A DNA stretch of 64,000 nucleotides from Anaerolineaceae bacterium (lineage in GTDB: Bacteria > Chloroflexota > Anaerolineae > Anaerolineales > Anaerolineaceae). Positions 36,525 through 44,142 of this stretch are shown in pieces. Each line of letters begins with the position of its first letter. Positions within the stretch are counted from its first letter, which is position 1. The DNA is taken from positions 214,842 through 278,841 of the forward strand of contig JAURZL010000011.1 in the NCBI GenBank assembly GCA_030653365.1. Direction: 5' to 3'. The translations under genes were made by a program, and so were the position numbers. A model generated the notes under the pieces. It was not told the DNA's origin. It did not search any database and was given only the letters and a program-made list of their open reading frames with translations.

Positions 36525-37847
36525 ATGCAACGACGTGGATTATTGATTTTAGGTCTTTTTATTTTTATTTTGATCTTCCCAAAAACGAATAGTCAGGCAA
36601 ATACAAAAGAATTCCCATCCAAATATGATTGGCGTGATGAAGGATTTAATTTTCCTGTGCTGGATCAACAGGTGGAGAATTGTAATTCCGGATATGCTTT
36701 TGCCACTGTTGGAGCAATTCAAGCTGCAATTTGGAAAAAGGATAAGGTTACCCTTGAATTTTTAGATTTTTCTGAGAACAACGCAAAAGAATGTAATTGG
36801 AATGCTAAGAATACATATGAAGGAATTGATAAGTATTCCTGCAAAGGTGGAAATTCCCGCATGCTGATTAATCTCTTCACCCAGGAAGGTTTGGTTAAAG
36901 AGAGTTGCGATCCATATATCAGCATCGATTGTGATTGTAATACGTCTTGTACACCGGAGTATTTTATTAAAGAGTGGCAACAATTCAGATCTGGGTATCC
37001 ATTAGCATCGATAGATTTAATCAAGCAAAAACTAATAGAATTTGGCCCTCTTTATTCCCAAATGGATTCAAATATTAGTGGTTTTGCAGATTATAGCGGA
37101 GGGTTTGTACTGTATGATAACTCAGTAAATGATCCTTCCAAATACACGCATGGTGTCTTAATCGTTGGTTGGGATGATGATCTTTCCCATGCAGGAGGAA
37201 AAGGAGCCTGGATTGTAAAAAACAGTTATGGAACCGATTGGGGAAACCAAGGATATTTCACGGTTGCCTATGGTAGTGCGGGGATTGGCAGTTATCTTTC
37301 AACAGTCACGAGTTGGGAAAAGAGTTCTTCCTTTAAAAAGCTCTACTTTTATGATGAGGCTGGTCACACAACCCAAACTAGTAATGGTGAGTTTTTCGAA
37401 CCAAATCAAGTGCTTGCTCTGTTTACACCAGAGGGCGACGAAATCGCCCAGACCGTCGAGTTCTGGAGCAATGATACCGCAACCGTTAATTTACAAATTT
37501 ATGACCAATTTTCAAATGGAATCCTCAGTGGTCTGCTTTATGAAAGCTTGAATATTGATGTTCCTTTTGCTGGATACTATAGTATTGCTCTAAGTCCAAA
37601 CATAGAGATAAATAACGATGATGAAATTGTGGTTGTATTAGAGATTAAGAATAAGTCAAATCTATTCCCAATTGCAGTTGATAATCTTGGCATCCTATCC
37701 GAAGACCGAACCTGGATAAAAAATGACCAGGGGATTTGGAAATCTTTACCGGAGACAATGAAATTCGATGCTGGTATCCGATTACGCACCTTTGTCTTAC
37801 CCGATGGGTTTAATCAAAGGGTATTCTTACCACTAATAAAACGTTAA
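36525..37847 (+). CDS. Secreted papain-like (C1A) protein lacking the catalytic cysteine
   Basis: Exported protein of 440 residues. It begins with a signal peptide (QRRGLLILGLFIFILIF, cleavage near SQA). Residues about 35-250 align with the C1A papain fold: YDWRDEGFNFPVLDQ, then ENCNSGYAFATVGA where papain has CGSCWAF. C53 matches structural C22, and the nucleophile position is G56 (GGA), not Cys. H209 (THGVLIVGW) and N233 (KNSYGTDWGNQGYF) are kept, as is the fold. A C-terminal beta domain ends in QRVFLPLIKR. The frame opens further upstream, but AGAGG before the ATG at 36525 and the signal decide. It is either a non-catalytic binding protein or uses another residue; a peptidase activity should not be assumed. 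Confidence 0.85.
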   Translation: MQRRGLLILGLFIFILIFPKTNSQANTKEFPSKYDWRDEGFNFPVLDQQVENCNSGYAFATVGAIQAAIWKKDKVTLEFLDFSENNAKECNWNAKNTYEGIDKYSCKGGNSRMLINLFTQEGLVKESCDPYISIDCDCNTSCTPEYFIKEWQQFRSGYPLASIDLIKQKLIEFGPLYSQMDSNISGFADYSGGFVLYDNSVNDPSKYTHGVLIVGWDDDLSHAGGKGAWIVKNSYGTDWGNQGYFTVAYGSAGIGSYLSTVTSWEKSSSFKKLYFYDEAGHTTQTSNGEFFEPNQVLALFTPEGDEIAQTVEFWSNDTATVNLQIYDQFSNGILSGLLYESLNIDVPFAGYYSIALSPNIEINNDDEIVVVLEIKNKSNLFPIAVDNLGILSEDRTWIKNDQGIWKSLPETMKFDAGIRLRTFVLPDGFNQRVFLPLIKR

Positions 37848-37964
37848 TTATGGTGTAGATTATTTGTGTTTCAATTTTCAAAAACACAAACCTTTGACAT
37901 TCTAGCTTCGCAAAGCTAAAATGAAGGTAGAAAAAACTTCTTTTTCTGGGATTAAGGAGGAAAT

Positions 37965-39107
37965 TTGAGCAAATGGACTGGTAAACTCGTAATTGGGTTA
38001 ACCGGAAATATTGGTACAGGTAAGAGTGTAGTACGCCGAATGTTAGAACATCTTGGCGCATTTGGGATTGATGCTGATGCGCTTGCACATCGTGCCACCG
38101 CCAAAGGTGCTCCAGGATATAAAAAAGTAATCACCCAATTTGGACAATGGATCCTGAAAGAAGATGGAGAGATTGATCGAAAAAAATTGGGACGTCTGGT
38201 TTTCAGTGATCCAAAAGCCTTGAAAATTCTGGAGGATATCGTCCACCCACTGGTAATCCAGGCAGTTGATTACATCATCAAACACATCAAACATAAGGTA
38301 ATTGTGATTGAAGCGATCAAATTACTCGAATCTGAGATTAAAACAAACTGTGACAGCATCTGGGTCACCTATACTCCTCCTGAAACACAACTTGAACGGT
38401 TGGTTTTCCGTCGAAAGATGGGTGTGCTTGATGCGAAACAAAGAATTGACACTCAACCACCACAGGATGAAAAAATAAAAGCAGCGAATGTGGTAATCCA
38501 GAATATCGGATCGGTGGAAGAAACCTGGAAACAGGTATACGAAAACTGGAAAAAGCTGGTTCCCAAACAGGTTTCAGAAAGTGAAGTCACCCTTGCGACA
38601 ACACAATCAATTCGGGGTGAATTGACTGTACGACGTGGAACACCACGAAGATCCAGTGAAATTGCAGAATTTCTGAATCAATTTTTTAAAAATGGGCAGA
38701 TGTACTCACGTAACGACATAATGGAAATGTTTGGCGAAAAAGCTTTCTTAATCCTGCAAGCAGGTGAAACCCTGGTTGGGATTTTGGGGTGGCAGGTTGA
38801 AAACCTGGTTGCCCGAACCGTCGATTTATTAATTCTTGAGAATGTTCCTTATGAAAATGCAATTCCCCTTTTAATGAATGAAATGGAGCGGGCATCAGGC
38901 GAACTCCAATGTGAGATTTCATTATTGTTTTTAAACGAAAAAATGGCAAATCAGGAACGAATCTGGCAACTATTAGGTTACGAGAAAAGTTCACCTGATG
39001 ATTTGAAAGTTTCGGCATGGGTTAATGCAGCCATTGATTCCATGCCAGATGGAACAAAACTATTTTTTAAGAAATTAAGAAATGATCGAGTTCTAAGACC
39101 AATTTAG
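37965..39107 (+). CDS. coaE: Dephospho-CoA kinase fused to a C-terminal GNAT-like domain
   Basis: Last enzyme of coenzyme A synthesis (dephospho-CoA + ATP to CoA). Walker A TGNIGTGKS is at residues 13-21, followed by IDADALAHRA and the HPLV segment (IVHPLVIQAV) and the lid region with RLVFRRK. The kinase ends near residue 200; a further 170 residues resemble an N-acetyltransferase of the ArgA-like GNAT type (LTVRRGTPRRSSEIAEFLNQ, ILQAGETLVGILGWQ, ERIWQLLGYEKS). The fusion partner's substrate is unknown. The start is TTG, preceded by AAGGAGG. It opens a plus-strand unit coaE-cdaA-cdaR-der with gaps of 2-16 bp. Confidence 0.88.
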   Translation: MSKWTGKLVIGLTGNIGTGKSVVRRMLEHLGAFGIDADALAHRATAKGAPGYKKVITQFGQWILKEDGEIDRKKLGRLVFSDPKALKILEDIVHPLVIQAVDYIIKHIKHKVIVIEAIKLLESEIKTNCDSIWVTYTPPETQLERLVFRRKMGVLDAKQRIDTQPPQDEKIKAANVVIQNIGSVEETWKQVYENWKKLVPKQVSESEVTLATTQSIRGELTVRRGTPRRSSEIAEFLNQFFKNGQMYSRNDIMEMFGEKAFLILQAGETLVGILGWQVENLVARTVDLLILENVPYENAIPLLMNEMERASGELQCEISLLFLNEKMANQERIWQLLGYEKSSPDDLKVSAWVNAAIDSMPDGTKLFFKKLRNDRVLRPI

Positions 39108-39119
39108 TAAAGGAAACCA

Positions 39120-40001
39120 GTGTCAGAATTTTTTAATGAGATTTTATTTATTTTTCAAAGAATAAATTGGTTAAGCGCCCTTGACCTGGCGTTGGTGACT
39201 TTAATTTTCTTTATTATTCTGATGCTATTGAAGGATACACAGGCGACAGTCTTATTGCGGGGAGTGTTTTTCCTCGTCATTTTATTAGCATTTTTAACAC
39301 AATTTATCAACTTGCCAGCCTTTTCGTGGCTTATCCAGACTACTTTACCTGCTCTCCTTTTGGCGATCCCCGTCATCTTTGCACCGGAAATCAGACGGGG
39401 ATTGGAACGTCTGGGACGTGCTGGACCATCGACATTATTTCGACGAAATTTAGCTTCTGAAGAAGCCATTAAGATCATCATGCATTCCATCAGTGTTGCA
39501 TGCGCCCGGCTTTCTGCTCGCCGGCATGGCGCGTTGATTGTAATGGAGCGTTTAGATTCTTTACAGGAATATATCGATACTGGTGTTTTTCTGGACGCAG
39601 TTGTCACACCTGAATTATTACTTCAAATTTTTTATCCCAATTCTCCTTTACACGATGGGGCAGTGATTATCGTCGGTAACCGTATTAAAGCAGCATCCTG
39701 TGTCATGCCGCTGTCTGCGAGCGGAATTCTCAATCGTACCCCGGAACGCCAGATGGGTTTACGTCACAGAGCAGCACTTGGATCATCGGAAGCAAATGAT
39801 GGTATCGTGATTGTTGTTTCAGAAGAAACGGGTTCATTATCGGTAGCGCAGGGTGGCCGATTAATCCGTGGTCTTGATTCAGATCGGCTTGAGAATATGC
39901 TGACAGTTCTTTTCAGACCTGTTCCAGATACCAGCGGTCAAATTAATATTTTTGGTTTGAAAATTAAAAAGCCAGTGATTCGTCACAAGGATGAAGAGTA
40001 G
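39120..40001 (+). CDS. cdaA: Membrane diadenylate cyclase (c-di-AMP synthase)
   Basis: Makes cyclic di-AMP from two ATP at the inner membrane. Three N-terminal spans cover about residues 18-88; the DisA_N domain follows, with the catalytic DGA at 179-181 and RHR at 215-217 in GLRHRAALG, plus the SEETGSLS segment. 293 residues is normal for CdaA/DacA. The GTG start is preceded by AAAGGA. The cdaR regulator gene follows 2 bp after the stop, the classic cdaA-cdaR pair. No known c-di-AMP riboswitch or phosphodiesterase is seen in the window. Confidence 0.95.
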   Translation: MSEFFNEILFIFQRINWLSALDLALVTLIFFIILMLLKDTQATVLLRGVFFLVILLAFLTQFINLPAFSWLIQTTLPALLLAIPVIFAPEIRRGLERLGRAGPSTLFRRNLASEEAIKIIMHSISVACARLSARRHGALIVMERLDSLQEYIDTGVFLDAVVTPELLLQIFYPNSPLHDGAVIIVGNRIKAASCVMPLSASGILNRTPERQMGLRHRAALGSSEANDGIVIVVSEETGSLSVAQGGRLIRGLDSDRLENMLTVLFRPVPDTSGQINIFGLKIKKPVIRHKDEE

Positions 40002-40003
40002 CC

Positions 40004-41257
40004 ATGTGGGCATTCTTTCGAAAGGTAAAAAAAGGTCTTCCAACCTTCATTACTGCATTAGTACTGGCAATTACTGTCTGGATAATTGCTGTTACAGCCA
40101 GTGATCCTGCTGAGAACCGATCCTATCCTCGAAATGTACCCATAGAAATTGTTGGTCAGGACACCAATCTTGTAATGACCAGTGATCTTCCGACAAATGT
40201 CTCTATTGTTCTCAACACACCGCAATCAGTCTGGACAGCCATCTTAAGTGCACAATCACCCGTTAGAGCAGTTGTGGATTTATCAGGGCTGGGTGCTGGG
40301 ACTCATACAATTGATATGCAAATCCAGGTTAATATTCAGCCTGTAAAAGTTGTTTCCTATTCTCCAAGAGCATTATCAATAAAGTTGGAGGCTCTCGCCA
40401 GTAAAGCTATTCCATTGGATTTGGTGATACGGGGAGAACCTGCGATTGGATATCAGGCTGAGGATCCAATTCTCAGCACAGATCAAATTGTGGTGACAGG
40501 ACCCATTTCTCAGGTTGAAAGAGTGGCAAAAATCCAAGCTATTCTGGATATCAATCAAGCCTTTGAGGATGTTTCACGCATCATCAATGTTGTAGCATTA
40601 GATCAAAACGATATGGTCGTAGATGGTGTAACCTTAACACCGGACCGTGTTGAAGTAGAACAAGGAATAAACCAGCGTTATGGATATCGCAATGTAATCG
40701 TTTCAGTCAATCTAGAAGGTCAGGTGGCTGATGGTTATCGTTTGACCAATATTGCCGTTTTCCCTTTGGCTGTAACAGTTTATTCCAGTAATCCAGATAT
40801 CGTAAATGAATTACCTGGATATGTGCAGACTATGCCACTAAATCTTGATGATTTTAACGACGACGTGGATGTTTCCTTACTGTTAGATTTACCGGAAGGT
40901 GTACTGGTAGTTGGTGACCAACGAACCGTTTTGGTGCGTGTTAGTATTGCAGCTGTGCAGACCAGTCTGCCAATTGCCAATATCCCAATAGAAATCATAG
41001 GATTACCGGAAAACTTGAAAGCAAACCTTTTTCCGGAGTTCATAACGATAATCATTTCTGGCCCATTGCCCATTATCGATCAACTCAAGCCAGAGGATAT
41101 CCGGGTCTATCTTGATCTCACAGATTACAAAGTGGGAACATACCAATTGCAACCAGTGGTAGAATTACCCTCCGAAGAAATAGTGGTGGATAGTATCCAG
41201 CCTGAATTAATTGATTTAGAAGTAATCATAGCGCCAACACCCACACCGGGTGGATAA
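40004..41257 (+). CDS. cdaR: YbbR-domain protein, CdaA regulator
   Basis: Membrane-anchored protein of 417 residues that partners CdaA. One N-terminal span (FITALVLAITVWIIAVTAS, about 14-32) is followed by four YbbR beta repeats outside the membrane, each of about 80-90 residues with the pattern I..V.ISGP; YSPRALSIKLE, LTPDRVEVEQG and IQPELIDLEV close successive repeats. The end is a short PTPTPGG tail. It lies 2 bp after cdaA and 16 bp before der. In other bacteria CdaR tunes CdaA activity by direct contact. Confidence 0.92.
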   Translation: MWAFFRKVKKGLPTFITALVLAITVWIIAVTASDPAENRSYPRNVPIEIVGQDTNLVMTSDLPTNVSIVLNTPQSVWTAILSAQSPVRAVVDLSGLGAGTHTIDMQIQVNIQPVKVVSYSPRALSIKLEALASKAIPLDLVIRGEPAIGYQAEDPILSTDQIVVTGPISQVERVAKIQAILDINQAFEDVSRIINVVALDQNDMVVDGVTLTPDRVEVEQGINQRYGYRNVIVSVNLEGQVADGYRLTNIAVFPLAVTVYSSNPDIVNELPGYVQTMPLNLDDFNDDVDVSLLLDLPEGVLVVGDQRTVLVRVSIAAVQTSLPIANIPIEIIGLPENLKANLFPEFITIIISGPLPIIDQLKPEDIRVYLDLTDYKVGTYQLQPVVELPSEEIVVDSIQPELIDLEVIIAPTPTPGG

Positions 41258-41273
41258 ACGCGGAAAGTAAGTA

Positions 41274-42629
41274 ATGAACAAACCGATCGTAGCACTTGTT
41301 GGCCGTCCCAATGTCGGCAAAAGCACTTTATTTAATCGACTTACCGGTGATCGTAAAGCCATTGTTGATGAAATACCAGGTACCACCCGGGATCGATTGA
41401 TGTCTGATGCTGATTGGGCAGGTCGTCCATTTTATGTGATTGACACAGGTGGAATTGATCCTTCCATGGGTGGAAAAACCCCACTTTCAATTGGATCTGC
41501 AGATTTTATTGTAGAGATCAAAGAGCAGGCAGCGATTGCGATAGCCGATGCCGACACCATTTTGTTTGTTGTTGACGCCATTTCAGGTGTCACGCCGGCA
41601 GACCAGGAAGTTGCAGAGATTCTCAGGCGTAGACAAAAGTTGGTGGATGGAATACTTACCCCACCGATCTTGCTGGTTGTCAACAAAGCAGATAGTAAAA
41701 CATTTCGAGAAGAAGCTTATCAGTTTTATGAGTTAGGTATGGGAGATCCTTTTCCCCTATCATCCATTCATGGTACAGGCACAGGCGATATGCTGGATGC
41801 ATTGGTGGCAACTTTTCCGGAAGATTTGGAAACAGAAGAAGATGACTCGGTTAAAATCGCGTTGGTGGGGAAACCGAATGTTGGAAAATCAAGTTTATTG
41901 AATCGCCTGGTGGGTGAAGAGCGGATGATTGTCTCAGATATTCCGGGCACTACTCGTGATGCAATTGACAGCAAAATTGAATTTGATGGAATACCAGTCA
42001 CCTTGATTGATACAGCAGGGATCCGCCGGCGTGGCAAAGTTGACGTCGGAGTGGAAAAATATTCTGTGTTACGCTCGATGCGAGCGATTGAACGCGCAGA
42101 TGTTGCCTTGTTATTGATTGATGCGATTGAAGGTATCACAGCTCAGGATGCTCATATTGCCGGGTATATCCTGGAAGCACGAAAAAGTTGTGTGGTGGTT
42201 GTGAATAAGTGGGATGCGATTGAAAAAGATACACACACAATGGTTGAGTTTACAGAAAAAATTCGTAATGACCTTAATTTCATGGATTATGTGCCATTGT
42301 TATTCATTTCCGCCAAAACCGGTCAACGCCTGGAGCAGGTAATGCCGATGGCATTAAAAGTTCAGGAAGAACGTCTCGCCCGAATGACAACATCTTCCTT
42401 GAACCGCATCATTCAACACGTTCAGGATTTACATACTCCATCCAGAGCTGGGCGGGTATTCAAAATGTATTATGGTACCCAGGTGCGTTCAGATCCACCG
42501 ACCTTTATGATCTACTGTAATGAGCCCAAGCTGGCACACTTTACCTTTATTCGGTTTATTGAAAATACTCTTCGTGAAGAGTATCCTTTTACCGGAACAC
42601 CAATCTTTTTTGTGTTCAAGAAAAGATAG
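41274..42629 (+). CDS. der: GTPase Der (EngA)
   Basis: Double GTPase needed for 50S ribosomal subunit assembly. The first G domain has GRPNVGKST at 9-17 and DTGG; the second begins with GKPNVGKSS near residue 200, DTAG (LIDTAGIRRRGK) and NKWD; the C-terminal KH-like domain ends in FTGTPIFFVFKKR. 451 residues is normal. Last gene of coaE-cdaA-cdaR-der; the next gene is convergent. Confidence 0.96.
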   Translation: MNKPIVALVGRPNVGKSTLFNRLTGDRKAIVDEIPGTTRDRLMSDADWAGRPFYVIDTGGIDPSMGGKTPLSIGSADFIVEIKEQAAIAIADADTILFVVDAISGVTPADQEVAEILRRRQKLVDGILTPPILLVVNKADSKTFREEAYQFYELGMGDPFPLSSIHGTGTGDMLDALVATFPEDLETEEDDSVKIALVGKPNVGKSSLLNRLVGEERMIVSDIPGTTRDAIDSKIEFDGIPVTLIDTAGIRRRGKVDVGVEKYSVLRSMRAIERADVALLLIDAIEGITAQDAHIAGYILEARKSCVVVVNKWDAIEKDTHTMVEFTEKIRNDLNFMDYVPLLFISAKTGQRLEQVMPMALKVQEERLARMTTSSLNRIIQHVQDLHTPSRAGRVFKMYYGTQVRSDPPTFMIYCNEPKLAHFTFIRFIENTLREEYPFTGTPIFFVFKKR

Positions 42630-42714
42630 TATCTTTTCATCATGATGGTCAGGGTGGTTTTGGCGGTGATACCTGAGAAAAATCACACCAGCTTAGTTCT
42701 GTTGAGGTGATGGG

Positions 42715-43662
42715 TCAAATTGCTTGAAATTGATCAATGAGCTGACTTAGATCTTCTTTAAAAGATGTTTGGAAAACAAATTCAAGACTATTCATTTTTG
42801 GTAGATGGACTGAAAGATTCAACAAATAGTCTTTTTTTTCTTCGAGGGATAAAGTATCAATTCGGATCAAAGGTATATAAAACCAGGTTCCGCCATATTT
42901 TTCTTCTTTGTAACGCTTATTTCCTTCCTGAATAACAATTAATTCTTTGTTTGTAAGAATACACATCAATGCTGGCGAGATAGTTCGATAAAAAGTCTTC
43001 CCCAAAAAAGAGATTATCTTTGATTTAATCTCAGGTTGAAAAATATCTTTCTTGATCAATTCCGATCCTTGTAGGCTTCTTTTTGCAAAGTTCATGAATT
43101 TGTAACTCACCTGAGACCATTTATTAAATTTTTCGATTTCTTCTGGTTGAGGTTCATCAAATTCCTTATCTGAAATTTGTCGGATCCGTTCAATAATTGG
43201 AAAAAAAAGATAATCGTTGATTGCATTGAATTTTATGATGGAGGATGCAACCTTTGTCTGGTTGAGGATTCCACTAATTTTTAAATAAGCATCCAACAAT
43301 ATTGTTGAAAACTCAATATAAAGTATTCCTTCATAAGGGAATGATTTCTCTGTGTAAGTGGTACCATTTACTTCCAAGACAACGAGATGTTTGTCCAAAA
43401 TAGAAATCATTTTTATACTTTGCCGATTCAGATAACCTTCAAAGGATGGTGTAAGCAGGGTGTATGGAAAAGGTACTTTTTTATCATTAAAAGATTCAAA
43501 AAAAGCTTTGAATTCTTTTGGAACATCCTCGTATGATTGAATGAGACTAGTCCATGATTTCTTTGTCTGTTCGGTGGGAGAAAGACTTCCCTTTTTGATC
43601 ATGTTCAACAAACGTGCCTGTTTCCAGGCATGCGTCAGATTGTTCCGCATTTGTGTAAACAT
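42715..43662 (-). CDS. Hypothetical protein
   Basis: Soluble protein of 315 residues that I do not recognise. It has no signal peptide, clear membrane span or metal motif. Helical N-terminal part with many Lys and Phe; two segments look like short beta-barrel or PH-like elements: residues about 75-115 (SIKMISILDKHLVVLEVNG) and about 225-280 (FYRTISPALMCILTNKELIVI, then YGGTWFYIPLIRIDTLSL). The latter pattern, where a protein is read out by ISPALMCILTNKELIVIQEG and a following IPL..I..L, resembles bacterial PH (DUF1696-type) domains, but this is a guess. GGAAG precedes the ATG. It stands alone and convergent with der. Confidence 0.65.
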   Translation of the reverse strand: MFTQMRNNLTHAWKQARLLNMIKKGSLSPTEQTKKSWTSLIQSYEDVPKEFKAFFESFNDKKVPFPYTLLTPSFEGYLNRQSIKMISILDKHLVVLEVNGTTYTEKSFPYEGILYIEFSTILLDAYLKISGILNQTKVASSIIKFNAINDYLFFPIIERIRQISDKEFDEPQPEEIEKFNKWSQVSYKFMNFAKRSLQGSELIKKDIFQPEIKSKIISFLGKTFYRTISPALMCILTNKELIVIQEGNKRYKEEKYGGTWFYIPLIRIDTLSLEEKKDYLLNLSVHLPKMNSLEFVFQTSFKEDLSQLIDQFQAI

Positions 43663-43843
43663 TTTCTTCTTCCTTAAGGTTTATTATTAATAGAAAATGA
43701 TCTTTGGGATGATGAGAATGGTCATTTCAGAAATGGATCAATTTTATTATAAGGAAGTTCAAACAAAAATTGCAAGAAATTAATTTGTTTTGAATTAAAT
43801 ATGTGTTTGAATGAGGTTTAAATTGGATTCAATGATCCAGAAC

Positions 43844-44137
43844 TTAAGAACCTCCAGAAATTCCGGGAAGAATAGTGATAACATCGTTTGGAGATAATGG
43901 AACTTTTTCAATTTCCGAAATCAATGTTTCATTCAACATAATTCTCAGGAAAGGTTCTGATTCCGGGATTTGTTTTAATAAATCACGATAAGCTGGAGGG
44001 TTAATCTCTTCCAGCTTATCTAATAATCCTTTCAGATCGGTTTCTGTAGGCAGGTCTACGATTTTTTGGCGGGCACCTGCATACATTTCCAGTATCCCAA
44101 AGAACCGAACCGTGACGGAAAAATGATTGGTATCCAT
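43844..44137 (-). CDS. MoaD/ThiS-like sulfur-carrier protein
   Basis: Ubiquitin-fold protein of 97 residues of the MoaD family, which donates sulfur during molybdopterin synthesis. Visible marks are VRFFGILEMYAGARQKIVDL at the start, LRIMLNETLI in the middle, and PLSPNDVITILPGISGGS at the end. The C-terminus is GGS: one serine beyond the Gly-Gly that must be exposed for adenylation and thiocarboxylation, so processing would be needed. It is the last gene of the minus-strand AOR and xanthine-dehydrogenase-type unit, 5 bp after the molybdopterin subunit, which fits service to the pterin cofactor of these enzymes. Confidence 0.85.
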   Translation of the reverse strand: MDTNHFSVTVRFFGILEMYAGARQKIVDLPTETDLKGLLDKLEEINPPAYRDLLKQIPESEPFLRIMLNETLISEIEKVPLSPNDVITILPGISGGS

Positions 44138-44142
44138 AGTGA

